64,000 bases of DNA from Flammula alnicola (taxonomy: Eukaryota > Basidiomycota > Agaricomycetes > Agaricales > Strophariaceae), in NCBI GenBank assembly GCA_015499995.1, contig JADNRV010000007.1, positions 248,001 to 312,000 on the forward strand. Reading direction: 5' to 3'. Numbering within the stretch: position 1 is the stretch's first letter; every line of letters starts with the position of its first letter. A program made the position numbers and the translations under genes. Below the pieces are notes generated by a model. It had not been told where the DNA came from, did no database searches, and saw nothing but the letters and a program-made list of their open reading frames with translations. This document shows, one piece after another, positions 48,040-59,300 of the stretch.

Positions 48040-49862
48040 AGATGTACACCGTCTCAGAACAGCGGATCCACCCTCGCCACCGATCTTCATGCAGACGGTA
48101 CCGGTCGCCAAGGTCGCCCTAGAAATGCACGCGCTGGGCTCACTTTTCTTGCACCGTGTACGTCCTTTCCAGCAGCAGTGCCGGGACCAGTCCTGGATTC
48201 TTCAATGCTCTGCGACAATTATTCCCCCTGCTCTTGGCTTATTGCGGTCATTGGTCTTTTCAAACTGTTTCATATGAAATTTTAGATCATTAGACCGACC
48301 ATCTCTGCGGGTTTGCATAAGTTTGCACTACTGTAATCTACGCAGTAGGCTACGTCGTTCGTGCATTTTTTGGTCGACTTGGAGTGTCAATTTTTTTTAA
48401 TCCTAAGAATGAATATTGAATCAATGCAGTGCCCAAGCTACTGGTTCTCGGATGAATTATGGCATTCTGACGATGCCCCAGTTGCGTGCAGCTGCTCCGA
48501 CTCGAACCTCCTCACCTCCTCAATGATTTCACTACTTGCGTCATTAATATTGTCACAAAAAGCGTTGGCCACAGATCATTTTTTGAATATGCATCCTCCA
48601 TTAGTATGGTCCATATAGTTACGTGCTCCGGTTTCCTCCTCCTCCGATGAGTCCTTGTTGACGTGACAGTTCATTTTCAGTCAAGTTGAATGTGTGGCGT
48701 CGGCCAGTGATCAAACCATCTGACGCCGGTCTATCAAGCGCTAATTTGTGTCTCGGAGCTTGCCGAACACGATCGATTGAAATGTCAGTTTGTATGGCCG
48801 CAGTGTAAGCGCCCATGTTTCGTCATCCAATTCCAAAATTAATGACGCTCGGTATATAAGAAAGAAATATGAACCCCGTTATCTAGAGATAAGCTGCAAT
48901 CATATTCATTCACATCAGGGCTGATGCTGGAACGCTATCTCTATGGCAGGGTTTGCGTCTATAAGAAGAGCGTTACGATATACGTATCTCCAGTCCAGAG
49001 ATATTCGAAAGTCAAGACTTTGGTTATACTGCTCGACTCTTTTTCTTGCCGCTAGGCCACTTTACATCTCCTTAGATAATAGATAGCCTAGAAAGGCCCG
49101 GCCTTTGCTTCAATAACCTATAGACAATTGACGAAATTGTAACAGGGAACTTTCCTGTTCTAAAGTAGCCAGATGAATCAGACGAAGAACTCCCTATGAG
49201 TGAGTGGGCGTGTCCCATAAGACAAACTTGAATTAGAATTGGATATAAAAAATGAAATTGTAAGCAGTCAAGTTAACATGCCCGCTTGAATGTTGATGGT
49301 TATTAGAGCTAAATTGGGCGCATGTCCGTCATGGAGGTCAAGAGATATGATTCGAGCACTCCCTCACTATTACGCTCGTCGACTTCGACCAATATTAACG
49401 TACATATTGATCTCTGACGGTGATATATCACACAAAACACAAGCCCTCATGGAAATTGCCGGGATTCGCTTGCTGCCGATTCGGCAAAATATGCTTATTT
49501 TGGGGTTCTCCCACCATACTACTGGGTATCCGAAAGAGGAAAAAGAAGCAAAAAGAAGGAAAAGAGAGAGAGAAAGAGAGATTTCACAGAAATGGACAAA
49601 TTTTTTTTCTCCGATCGATATCCTAGCTTGATTCCGTGATCCTCTCAATTTTTCTGATTTTTAGCTCTTTTTTCCGGCGCGCTTTGCGCGCATGAAGCTC
49701 GAGAATGTATGAGACATAATTTGACCTACAACCTTCATTAATTTACCTATGGACCTGCAATTAATTATAAGTATTTCACGTATATATCTAAACCTTTTGG
49801 ATACAAAAACCCATAGACCATCTGCCCAAACTGGGCGGAAAAAGGGCTCTCGAGGAGGGGAT
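48040..49862. other. AT-rich gene-poor stretch
   Basis: About 1.8 kb with no conserved reading frame. It holds a purine run (AAAGAGAGAGAGAAAGAGAG) near 49,560-49,580 and is richer in A and T than the neighbouring genes. Nothing can be assigned. Confidence 0.45.
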
Positions 49863-50284
49863 GGCAGATAACATGCCAGCCAAATATGGTAATGGCAGAT
49901 AACATTGGCCGTGGCAGATAACATCTCGACGTTTTCCACAGCTCAAGGCGAAAATTAAAGAAATTTGAACAGACCAATATTTTATTTACATTCTAAGCTA
50001 CACCCATGCACAATTTCAAGGCTCAAGGATAAGATTTGGGTGCATGAATTGACAAATAGTCATTTGAGACACTGTGAGAGACGGATTTGCCTGTGGCAGA
50101 TAACATTCTCATTTATTACCCCGTTTTAAGGCCAGTTAAAAAAATTCTAAAGAGACAAATTTTGTTAAAACATGCATAGCTACGCTCCTGCAAGATTATT
50201 TGGTACAGGGTACAGCTTTGCGTCCAGGAGGTCAACAACAACACTCGAGAAATGGCATTTCGGGTTTTGCCGGGCAGATAACAT
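49863..50284 (+). repeat. Five direct copies of the 12-bp motif GGCAGATAACAT
   Basis: Identical copies lie at 49863-49874, 49893-49904, 49913-49924, 50095-50106 and 50273-50284, all in one orientation. Five perfect 12-mers in 420 bp cannot be chance. The DNA between copies is not repeated. No terminal inverted repeat or target duplication was found around the set. It may be subterminal repeats of a degraded mobile element or a protein-binding array. Confidence 0.75.
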
Positions 50285-50409
50285 ACCCAGCACTATGGGC
50301 GGTAAACCTATTTTGGTAAGTAGGAAGTTATAGCCGGACCGCTCACTCCGCCATGGTGTTCCTCAGAGTGTCGCCATCATGTGCATTTCAGATTGTAAAC
50401 ATCGATCAG

Positions 50410-50417
50410 GTGAGCAC
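50410..50417. repeat. Left 8-bp target site duplication GTGAGCAC
   Basis: GTGAGCAC directly before the left inverted repeat of the element at 50418-51108; the identical 8-mer follows its right end at 51109-51116. Confidence 0.75.
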
Positions 50418-51108
50418 AGGACCCCTCTTTATTCTGCAAGAGGTCCGATACTGGTGCGGACCTAAATGGGTCCAAAATCTGGCCTATGTCCGATACTAGT
50501 GCGGACCAAAACGCCAAAATTTGGCTCAATGTCCGATATTTTGCGCGTACCAAAATGCCTAGTCGGTACTGATGTCCGATAAGTACTTGATGCGGACCTT
50601 TGTCGACATTCCCAATCAAGTTACCATCCGAGAAAATTTAACAGGTTAAGAGAGTAGCCTGCCGTGCTTCATGGTGTTTCATGTTGTCATTCACGTCCGT
50701 TTTTCTCTCTATCTGAGTGATACAGTTGCGATCTCAAACTTAATGGCACACCGAGCGTGGAAAATAAGAGTTTGATGAAGGGCAAATAAAGGGAGTTCAA
50801 GAGGAAGGCATCGAACAAGCTTGGAATGAGGACACTATGCACCTTGCAGTGTTGTTCTTTCCTTTTTTGTGGTAGCAAAGGCGGAAGGGTGGATAATCAC
50901 TGTCGTTTTCTGCCAAAATCTGTATATTTACTGACCGTGCGGACCAAACTGACTGAAAAGTATGTCCGATACTTAATGCGGACATATAGAGCTCGAAAAG
51001 GGTAGGTCCGATATTTATGCGGCCCAGAACGCCGAAATTTCGTCCGGACCTAAGTGCCAAAAAATGGCGATTTCGTATCGAACATCTGACAGCATAGAGA
51101 GGGGTCCT
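50418..51108. mobile_element. Non-autonomous hAT-like DNA transposon (691 bp)
   Basis: The element begins AGGACCCCTCT and ends AGAGGGGTCCT, a perfect 11-bp terminal inverted repeat, and is flanked by 8-bp duplications GTGAGCAC. An 8-bp duplication is the hallmark of hAT transposases. Inside, GTCCGATA occurs six times in one orientation (50443, 50488, 50531, 50574, 50964, 51006), spaced 42-45 bp within each end. Most copies are followed by TGCGGAC, giving short GTCCG...CGGAC hairpins. The centre (about 50,640-50,930) has no transposase frame, so movement would depend on an enzyme from elsewhere. The intact duplications and repeats suggest a fairly recent insertion. Confidence 0.78.
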
Positions 51109-51116
51109 GTGAGCAC
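51109..51116. repeat. Right 8-bp target site duplication GTGAGCAC
   Basis: Exact match to the 8-mer at 50410-50417, directly after the right inverted repeat. Confidence 0.75.
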
Positions 51117-51669
51117 GTAGGAATGGCGACTTGTAATGCCCAGTGCCAGTGAGGACTCATTTTCCGAATTCGAGAATGTCTAACACATTCTCATACAGCT
51201 CCAGACAAGCTCCAGACAAGATGATCTGATGTGTTGGACTCAGTTCCGACGACGTACATAGTGGTACGACGAAACGCATATCCTGGAAAGTTGAATAAGT
51301 AATGTCAGACCCGAGGCTGGGTCTGCACCTCGGATGATTTTCAGTCTTATTGCTACTGTGAGTCTGTGATCAGGATGGACCTCGAATTCCAAATCTAATG
51401 CAGGATGCTAATGGCTGAGCTGTTCTATGAAACTTGCCAAGTTCCCCCCTTGGGTCACCCTATAATTAGCAGAGTATGAGCACCTCATACGAATGACAAG
51501 CCAATTTCGTCTATATTCTCCCAGTATGCGGCACGATTGCGTTTTCCGAAGCCTAAATGACGAGATCGCTATTTTTCAGGGCCCTTATATTAAATGACGC
51601 ATTTCAGGCATTTACAGTCACTGTACGAATCCCGTTTCCCAGAATAAGCCCGACGACCATTCACAAAAT

Positions 51670-53072
51670 ATGTCTTCGACTTCCACCAGCACCGTTGCCG
51701 AGACTGCACAGGCTGTTGCCACCTTGAAGCTGAGCTCTCCCGAGGAAAAGAAGGAACCGGAATACCGCTATGCCCACCTCCTGCCCCACTTTTCTCAAGA
51801 TCGGTATCCCCCTCTCACTCCCTTTGAGCACGTTGATCCTGGCCGCCGTGCACTTTCGCACCCCAACCCTCGTGCCTTCCTTGATGGCGCAACCAGCGTC
51901 GACGAACTCACCCCTAGCCTTGGGACAGAAGTAGTTGGAATCAACCTTGCTGAGCTTGATAGCACAGGTCGTGATCAACTGGCTTTGGAGGTTCGTCCTG
52001 GTATTTTTAATATCCCCTCGATTCCTCCTAAATCCTGGAAATAGGTCGCGCGTAGAGGTGTCATCGTCTTCCGCGATCAGCAAGATTTTATTGACCGTGG
52101 CCCCGAATTTTATCGTCAATGGGGAAGCTACTTTGGCCGGTAAGCTGCCAGTCTATACAGCTATTATAAGAAATGTTTGAACTAAAGTTGACATTCGGAT
52201 CAGCCTCCATATTCACCCTACCTCTGGCCATCCTGCTGGATATCCAGAAATCCATTTGGTGTACAGGTATGTATACCTTAACACTACCAGCCTCAATCCC
52301 ATGCTAACAGCTCGACTTTCGTCAGAGATCTGAGCTCAAGTTTCAATTTCGAGAACGATGACTCTGTGACTCCCACCGTTTGGCACTCGGACGTTTCGTA
52401 CGAGCTGCAACCCCCGGGCCTTACTACCCTTTTCCTTCTCGCCCAACCGAAAACTGGTGGAGACACTATCTTCACCTCACAAGTATCCACCTTGAAGAAG
52501 CTTTCGCCCCAATTCGTCGCCTTCTTGCGCACCCTAAAGGCAGTACACTCCGGCGTCGAGCAAGCAGAGTTCTCGCGGTCAGGCCGACGGGGCGGCATTG
52601 TGCGTCGGGACCCTGTGGAAAATGTCCACCCTGTTGTCAGGAGACATCCTGTGACTGGCGAGGAGGCTCTCTACGTCAACAGGCAATTCACGCGCCGCAT
52701 CGTGGGTCTCAAACGCGAGGAGTCAGGCATGTCCCATTTTACTTATTCTCACGTCTATATTGCACAATATTAACGTCGTGCGTATCCAGAAACAATCTTG
52801 AAATTCCTGTACGATCACATCGACAAGAGCGCAGATAATCAGGTTCGTCTCAGATGGCGCCCCAACACTGTTGTTCTGTGGGATAACCGAGTCACTGCTC
52901 ATGTATGTTCACATGCTTCGATCAATCGAAGAGTAGTCACTAATCTTAAGACCTCTTACAGTCCGCCATTGTTGACTTTAAGGAGACTGGTGAAGCTCGT
53001 CATGGTGCTCGGATCACTCCCCAAGCGGAACGTCCCATACCTGCACTTGATGGTCTCGATCTGTCGTCATAG
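51670..53072 (+). CDS. TauD-type alpha-ketoglutarate-dependent dioxygenase (JLP1-like)
   Basis: The family oxidises sulfonates such as taurine, or related small molecules, using Fe(II) and alpha-ketoglutarate. The ATG at 51670 gives MSSTSTSTVAETAQAV, then RYPPLTPFEHVDPG and SLGTEVVGINLAELDSTGRD. A second exon gives ARRGVIVFRDQQDF, a third HIHPTSGHPAGYPEIHLVYR, and a large exon DSVTPTVWHSDVSYELQPPG with the H-x-D iron ligands, TTLFLLAQPKTGGDTIFTS, GEEALYVNRQFTRRIVGL. Later exons add LKFLYDHI and LRWRPNTVVLWDNRVTAHSA, with the second His ligand and the Arg that holds ketoglutarate expected near the end (GEARHGARITPQAERP). It stops at 53072. Sulfonate use is inferred from family resemblance. Confidence 0.9.
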
Positions 53073-53267
53073 GATTAATCACCTGTGTTATATTTGAATT
53101 TACCAGAAAATGTATGTATGCTGCCTCAGCTTGAAAGCCCTTGGCAAATTCTAAGAACGTGGAGGCCATCACGGACATTCGGCACTATATCCTTGTATTG
53201 GACTTTGTAATCTAAGTCCGATGAAAGTGATTCATGAAATAATCTCCTCAAGAAAGAGCTGCCTAAC

Positions 53268-54850
53268 TCACTGCTGCTTTTCTCGGAGAGAATAGTACAG
53301 GTCGAGGCATGTGTTATGGTTGGTCATAGACTTTTCCAGCAGGTCGGCAGAGAAATTATAGATCTGGATAGATTTGCGAAGTTTGAGAATTTCCACTGGG
53401 AAACGTGGTATCATCTCCGTTTCAATAGGATGAACGACTTCCTTTTCAAATTCGACATCCACCATCCTTGGGGAAGATTAAAGAGAGGCCTTAATGAATA
53501 GTCGTCAGCATTGCAATTTGACAAGGAGTCGGAAACAGACGTACTGGGATCCAAATGGGTGCCGCTACCTATCAGTGCTGGAAAATGTTTCAATGAAAAG
53601 GTCTGACTACCAGTGAATTCTAGGTTTCCAATTTCGCGAGAATATGTTCATTCGCTTGTGCTGAATGACCCATATACATACGCTCGAATATACGATCCGT
53701 CATGATTGGGTTGCGACATGCGGATGTCATTAAAGACATCTGACAATTTCTTGAGTGAAGGCACTTTTCCCATGAGGTTTAAAAACTCGTCGCCCGTGAT
53801 GAAAGGATTGCCGAGTGATAAATATTGTAAGGAGCATCGGAGTCAGCATCCCGAACGCGCCAAAAGAGATACGAGCGCATCGGTTTCAAATTGTGTATGT
53901 CTCCCGTTATAGGTGTAAATCTCCAGAACGGGAAGAAGAAGCTTGCTGAAAAGAGGAGTCAGTGTTACAAAGGGTCCACCTCCAAGCTCTAGGAATTTGA
54001 GTGACGACAAGGTGACAGCGGGGGGATAAGTCGACATGTTATTGGAAGGTACGACGCCAGGAAAGATGCAAGACATTAGTTGTGGAGTCCGACGTAGAAT
54101 TTCCAAACATTCGGTTGGAGAGAGTATCGATGCATAAATGTGTGTGATTCCACCTCGTTGAAGCCGTAAGCAGACAAGATAAGTATGCGAAATATGGAGA
54201 TTCTGGAGGCGAGGGGTAGATTTTAAATGCAAGATCTGCATATTTCTAACTCGCTGCCCAAGACGAGGCCCGATATACAGTGATTCAAATTCAAAATAAT
54301 TGCTTTCCTCTGCGTAAAAATCTTGAAACCCTGCATCAAGTAACGTTGACGAGGCTGTGAGCCGAAGGGATAGTGGGAGTTGGCCTGAACGGGAGAGCCA
54401 TTCCTTGGTCAGTTCCAGAAGGAACGTATGATCTTGCCTTGTTGAAAGGTGTAAGTGTAGCAAGTCCATATCGAAGAGGTCGACCAGGCGATATCCTCCA
54501 AGTTCTGCATATCGATCCAAGAAGGAATGGAACGCATATATCGAATATTTCTGGATTGTACAGGTTGAAGTCGGGTATGCAGCAGGTAAATGTATGCGAG
54601 ATGATCTCGGGAGGAAGGAGACTGATCATTGGGCTTTCAACTTCGTGGACTTTTGTGTTCAAAGGACGTCGCCTCTTCGATAGGTCAGCCAGCAGTACTT
54701 GAACTCGGGCAACGGCTGCATCGAGTTCGCTGGGCTCTATATTTGGATCGCTTGCATAGTTGCCTTTGAGCGTTTTGTGACATAGGGGTTCGAGTCGGTA
54801 GAGATCGCGCTTCAGGTTCTTGGTGTCGATAAACGGGAGGTATGAATGCT
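53268..54850 (-). pseudogene. F-box protein gene, broken by frameshifts
   Basis: The frame from about 54,850 reads RDLYRLEPLCHK and ELDAAVARVQVLLADLSKRR, then an F-box (MISLLPPEIISHTFTCCIPD ... LLGSICRTW). Near 54,510 the expected WRDIAWSTSSIW is cut: TGGAGG is followed by ATATCGCC where a GAT codon would restore the frame. A second shift moves to LLHLHLSTRQDHTFLLELTK and EWLSRSGQLPLSLRL. The leucine-rich-like part runs on (THIYASILSPTECLEILRRT, SLKFLELGGGPFVTLTPLFS, TDALVSLLARSGC) to an in-frame TGA near 53,845. Beyond it the family-like sequence resumes (CSLQYLSLGNP). No ATG opens the first frame. Several breaks make loss of function the best reading. Confidence 0.62.
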
Positions 54851-55126
54851 CTTGCTGTTGAGAACTTCTAGCCGACAGGATAGCATTTTAGGAACATTTG
54901 TCGAAGAACAAATGTTCTGTAAACACAAACCTGAAGCTGTTGGAGAGTTAGATAGGACGTTGACTTTGGAGAAGGCTCAAGGAGTCGCGACTCGCAATGG
55001 TTGGCCGTTGTACATATTGATTTCGGGAGCTGATATCCACTGATCCGGGGTTGTCGACCCCGTGGTACTCCGTGAACTTTTCACCGACCTTCCTCCTATC
55101 CCTCATTTGAGCTTCCCATTAAAGCG

Positions 55127-56118
55127 ATGATACCCACCCCAGATCTGTCACATCTTACAAGAGGCGATTATGACCAAGTGTACGAACCAGCAGGTAACGC
55201 ATCGAATCCATTTCTTCCACCGGTTCTAGTTTTGAAATGCAATGGGTTGATCAGAGGACACCTTTCTATTACTCGACGCGTTAGAAGAAGACGCAGAAAG
55301 CCTGAGATGCTTGAAACCCTCAGTTTGTCTCGAAGTGGGGTAAGCGTGGTACCTACTTCTTATATGCGCAATTTTCTGACTGAGAATCCAGCTCAGGATC
55401 GGGCTGCGTGACTAGCTTTATCGGCGGGATTCTGGGCCCATCCGTACGTGCGTTTTCTCTTTATCGTGGAATAGATATTGTTGAAAGTAACCAATTCATC
55501 AGTGTATCTTTGCACGGACATCAACCCCCGTGCTTGCCGATGCACCCGACTGACTGGTCTCCAAAATCAGGTGAGGGATGGAGTTTTTGCATGCCGGCGT
55601 CATCTCATTTTCTGCGCAAATCAGGTGGATATCCAAGTTGTGAATGGGTCATTGGCTACTCCTTTCCAGCATCGGCTGGCCCGTAAAATAGACATAATCA
55701 TATTCAACCCACCATACGTGCCGACGTCAGAAGAAGAGGCATTGGGTGCCCAGACACTCGGAGACTTAGGAGGCGCTTGGGCAGGAGGTTCAGATGGCAT
55801 GCAAATTACGAACATCCTTCTGAACCGCATCGAGGTATTCCACACCACATCGGTTGCATTTCTTGATCCAAAGAGAGTATCTTGCAGGCCTTACTATCAC
55901 CAACCGGCCGTTTCTACCTTGTCGCGTTGAAGCAAAATGACATAACGCAAATCATACGACATATGCAAGAATCATACCATCTGAAGGGAGAAGTATGACT
56001 TAAATCTGTTTTGCTTTCTCAATGCTTACTTTCTTGGTAGATTGTTCTGCAACGCCGCGCAGGTCGAGAGCATTTATTCATTATCCGTTTTACACGCGAT
56101 AACCAATCGAATCCATGA
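55127..56118 (+). CDS. MTQ2: eRF1/Gln N5-methyltransferase MTQ2 (HemK2-like)
   Basis: MTQ2 with Trm112 methylates the GGQ glutamine of release factor eRF1. The ATG at 55127 gives MIPTPDLSHLTRGDYDQVYE. Exon joins yield PAEDTFLLLDALEEDAESLR, VCLEVGSGSGCVTSF (the SAM-binding motif I), VYLCTDINPRACRCT (motif II Asp), VVNGSLATPFQHRLARKIDI and IIFNPPYVPTSEEEA, with the catalytic NPPY. Then come GGAWAGGSDGMQITNILLNR and, after further exons, ILQAFTITNRPFLPCRVEAK, IIRHMQESYHLKGE and IVLQRRAGREHLFIIRFTR. It ends at 56118. NPPYVPT is the Mtq2/N6AMT1 variant. All core motifs are present. It is divergent from the broken F-box gene. Confidence 0.88.
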
Positions 56119-56314
56119 ACCTCGACAAAATGAGAAGCATGCGAACAAAGTCGACTGCAAAAACACAAATTACTGCATGTGTAGAACTACAAATGAAAAT
56201 CCCAGCGAAAAAAAGGAGAGAGAACATGACACTAAATAAGATTGAGAGTAAGTAGATAATTTCGGAATAACGACGTTACGAGTGTCAGTTGATAAAGATG
56301 ATTTTGAATAGGCA

Positions 56315-59300
56315 TCACTCGTCGCTATCATTTGGACGGCGTCCTCGAAGACTGAACCGTGAAGGAGAAGCGAAGGAGCTCCGCCTCTCTCCGGAATGGA
56401 CCGAGGCAGCACTGCTGGTAGTGGGATTGGGATTGGGATTGGCTGATGCATCGAACTCCAATCGTAATCGCATGAGGCCGCCTTGTCGGAGTTCGATAAA
56501 GACATCGGCCGCTGAGACGCCTTGAGGTTTGATATGGCGCCAGATCTAAGGAAACGAAGTACCAGGTCAGGGAGATGCATTGAAAAAGAGCAGGAAAAAC
56601 GTACATCTACTTCACCCTCGCCAATTTCCTTGTCCTTTCCGAGAGTTTTATGATCATGAATCCACACAAAACATTTGGGTGTAAACACAGATGCTGCACA
56701 AGTAAACGACTCGTTCCTGCAGTGGGCGTGTTTGAATATCAAGTCGACATAAATTTAAACATAGGAGAACTTACCATTCTGGACAGTTCGTCTTGCCAGT
56801 ATGCTTGGTCTTATACTCCTTGTCGCCTACCCTAATAGTCGCATATGGCTTGACATCTTGATGAGGAAGATCCTTGGCATCCAAGACAGTAACCCGCAAT
56901 GTTCCAGGTTCATGTGTCGCCACACTCGGGCCATTGAGAGCTTCCGTCGATGGAAAGGCCGCAGCTGCAACCCGCATATCGGGAGACACTCCAACGGGCT
57001 GAGAAGCTTGGCCAGTAGGTAGGTCGGGAGGTACACCCGCAGCCTCTTCCGGTTCCTTGTCTCGCTTAAAAACGCCAGTAACGCCATGGAAGACGCCTTT
57101 TCCTGCACTGGCAGGTAGACCTCCAAGCGACGTCATTGCTCGGCCAGCGCTCGTGAACGTAGACGTGTTCTTTCTCGATTTGGCGATAATTTCAGGCTGG
57201 AAGACGAATCGCAGGCGGATTTGGCCCTTGTCGCCATGTTTGTCGCTCACGAGATGAATCAAACGTTCTTGGGCTTCGAATGGCTCCAGGTCGGCGAGCT
57301 CAATCTTTCCAGTACCTAAGCTCTTCGCCACTTCAATCTGATTCCAATCGAAAATCTCCAGACTGAAGTCTGCTGCCACTCGTGAAGGCTAAATTTGGCC
57401 GTTAGATTCTGAATCACGTTACACTTGTAGTTGATAAAGACGTACCACAGAGACCTCAAAGTTTTCATTCCATTCCGGAGTGAGAGTCTTCTTCTTTATT
57501 TGAGACTTGAACACCTTTTGACCATTCAACGTGAAGACCGCATAAGGATCAGATTTTCCTACAAAAACATCAGCTACGATAAGAAAAAAGAACCGAAAGT
57601 TTCAACAAACCTCCTCGGTCGACACCACGGATTTCGCGACCGTCGACGAGTTCAACGCGAAGAATACCTTGGTCTAACACAGAGATCAGACAACAAAGAA
57701 ACAACATTTAAAGTCACACTTACTGTTCACGGTCTCCCTTGGTTCCAACTTTACAGGCACGGGGATATACCGAGCTTCGACCACCACAGTCGACACATTT
57801 CTCTCGAGATCATCTTTTAAAGTATACGTCTGCGGTCCGTTCTAGGAAAGTTATCCTGCAATCAATACCCGAACCAGTCTACTAGAGAACAAAGGGCGTA
57901 CCAAGGTGGCCTGCAGGAATGCCTTGGCGTCGCCTTTCCACTCGGCGACGATCTCGTCCTTCTCACCTTCGTCGGCGTCGTTCAAGCGAAGCCAGACACG
58001 ACCGAAATCAACCTCCTTCATGAACCCTTCGCCGACATAATCCCATTGGGCGTTCTTGCCGCGAGCCCTGACGGTGCTAAAGCAAGGCCAGTAGGCATCG
58101 TCGACGAGGACCTCAACCCGGGCCTTCTTCGCGACGCGGCCCGACATGATATGGAAGACGATGATACCGGATTCTACGAACACAATTTCAGACCTTGTCA
58201 AAAACCAGGATCAGAATAGGAACTCACGTTGTTCCAGAAGTTCTTCATGAGTCATTACGATGCCCTTTTCTTCGGGTGCTGGCTTTTTCTCGCCGTTAGC
58301 ACTTTTCAGCGAACCGTTCGTCTGGTGCGTTTCAGCAGTGGCAGCAGTTCCTGTAGTACCGGTAGTGTTTGTCGTATCGACAGTTTTCGCGCTCTTCATA
58401 CTATCGAGCGACTTGGCATTCTTGGTGTGCTTCTGGACCGATGTCTCCGACGCAATCATCGTACCCTCTGGTATGCCCTCGTCGGATGAAATTGAGGAGC
58501 CGCCATCTGACACATATCCGCCATCCTCATCCCGATCCTTTTGCTTAGCGAGTGTCTGGGCTTCGGTGACCTGCTTCTCGAAGGGTTCCCATCTGGCATT
58601 GAGAGACGGGATGAACTCGGCGGTGTAGTGGAGAGTTCCCTTGACTCCTCCACCTTTATCAAGATGGATAGAGTCGGTAGCAGTTTTGATGCCTTTGGAC
58701 TGGAATGGGTAGTGAGGGTCTTCAGGAGATTCCACCGCAAGCTCAGATACATGAAGCTCGACCGAACCAAGAGAACGATCCTAGTGACATTCAATACCAA
58801 AATTGACGAAGGCAAACGGATCGACTCACTCGTGTCAGATTTTGATAGTCCATGCATTCAAGCAAGAGGGTCTCCTTCAACGTGTGGACTAACCAAAGAA
58901 ACTTCAACGAATTTTCAAACAAGACTTCAACAAGTTTTCTTACCAGGAATATAGATAATCTGATCCCATACAGGGTTCAAGTCTACATGTAACAACCGAA
59001 AAATTAGAGTAAATGTACCAGAACAAAATTATTCACGCACTATTGTTGACGACCTCTGTCCTGCCCTTAGTAACATTCTGGACTTGCACTCGGACGTAAG
59101 GATCGCTCTATTGAAAAGGTCGAACTCGTCAAAAAATTCCATGGAAAAACCACAAATACAATGGTCGCATACCTTGCCACCGAGAGTAGCTTCCACATTC
59201 CTATAAAAAGGCCAATCAGAAACCCGGGACCAAACCAAAAGAAGAAACCAAAAAAAAAACATACTTGACATCAACAGCCCTGTCAATCAGCAGCTTGACC

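Noticed and set aside
48640..48720. Hammerhead-like GATGAG core
   Set aside because: The required CUGAUGA...GAAA core and stems are not present.
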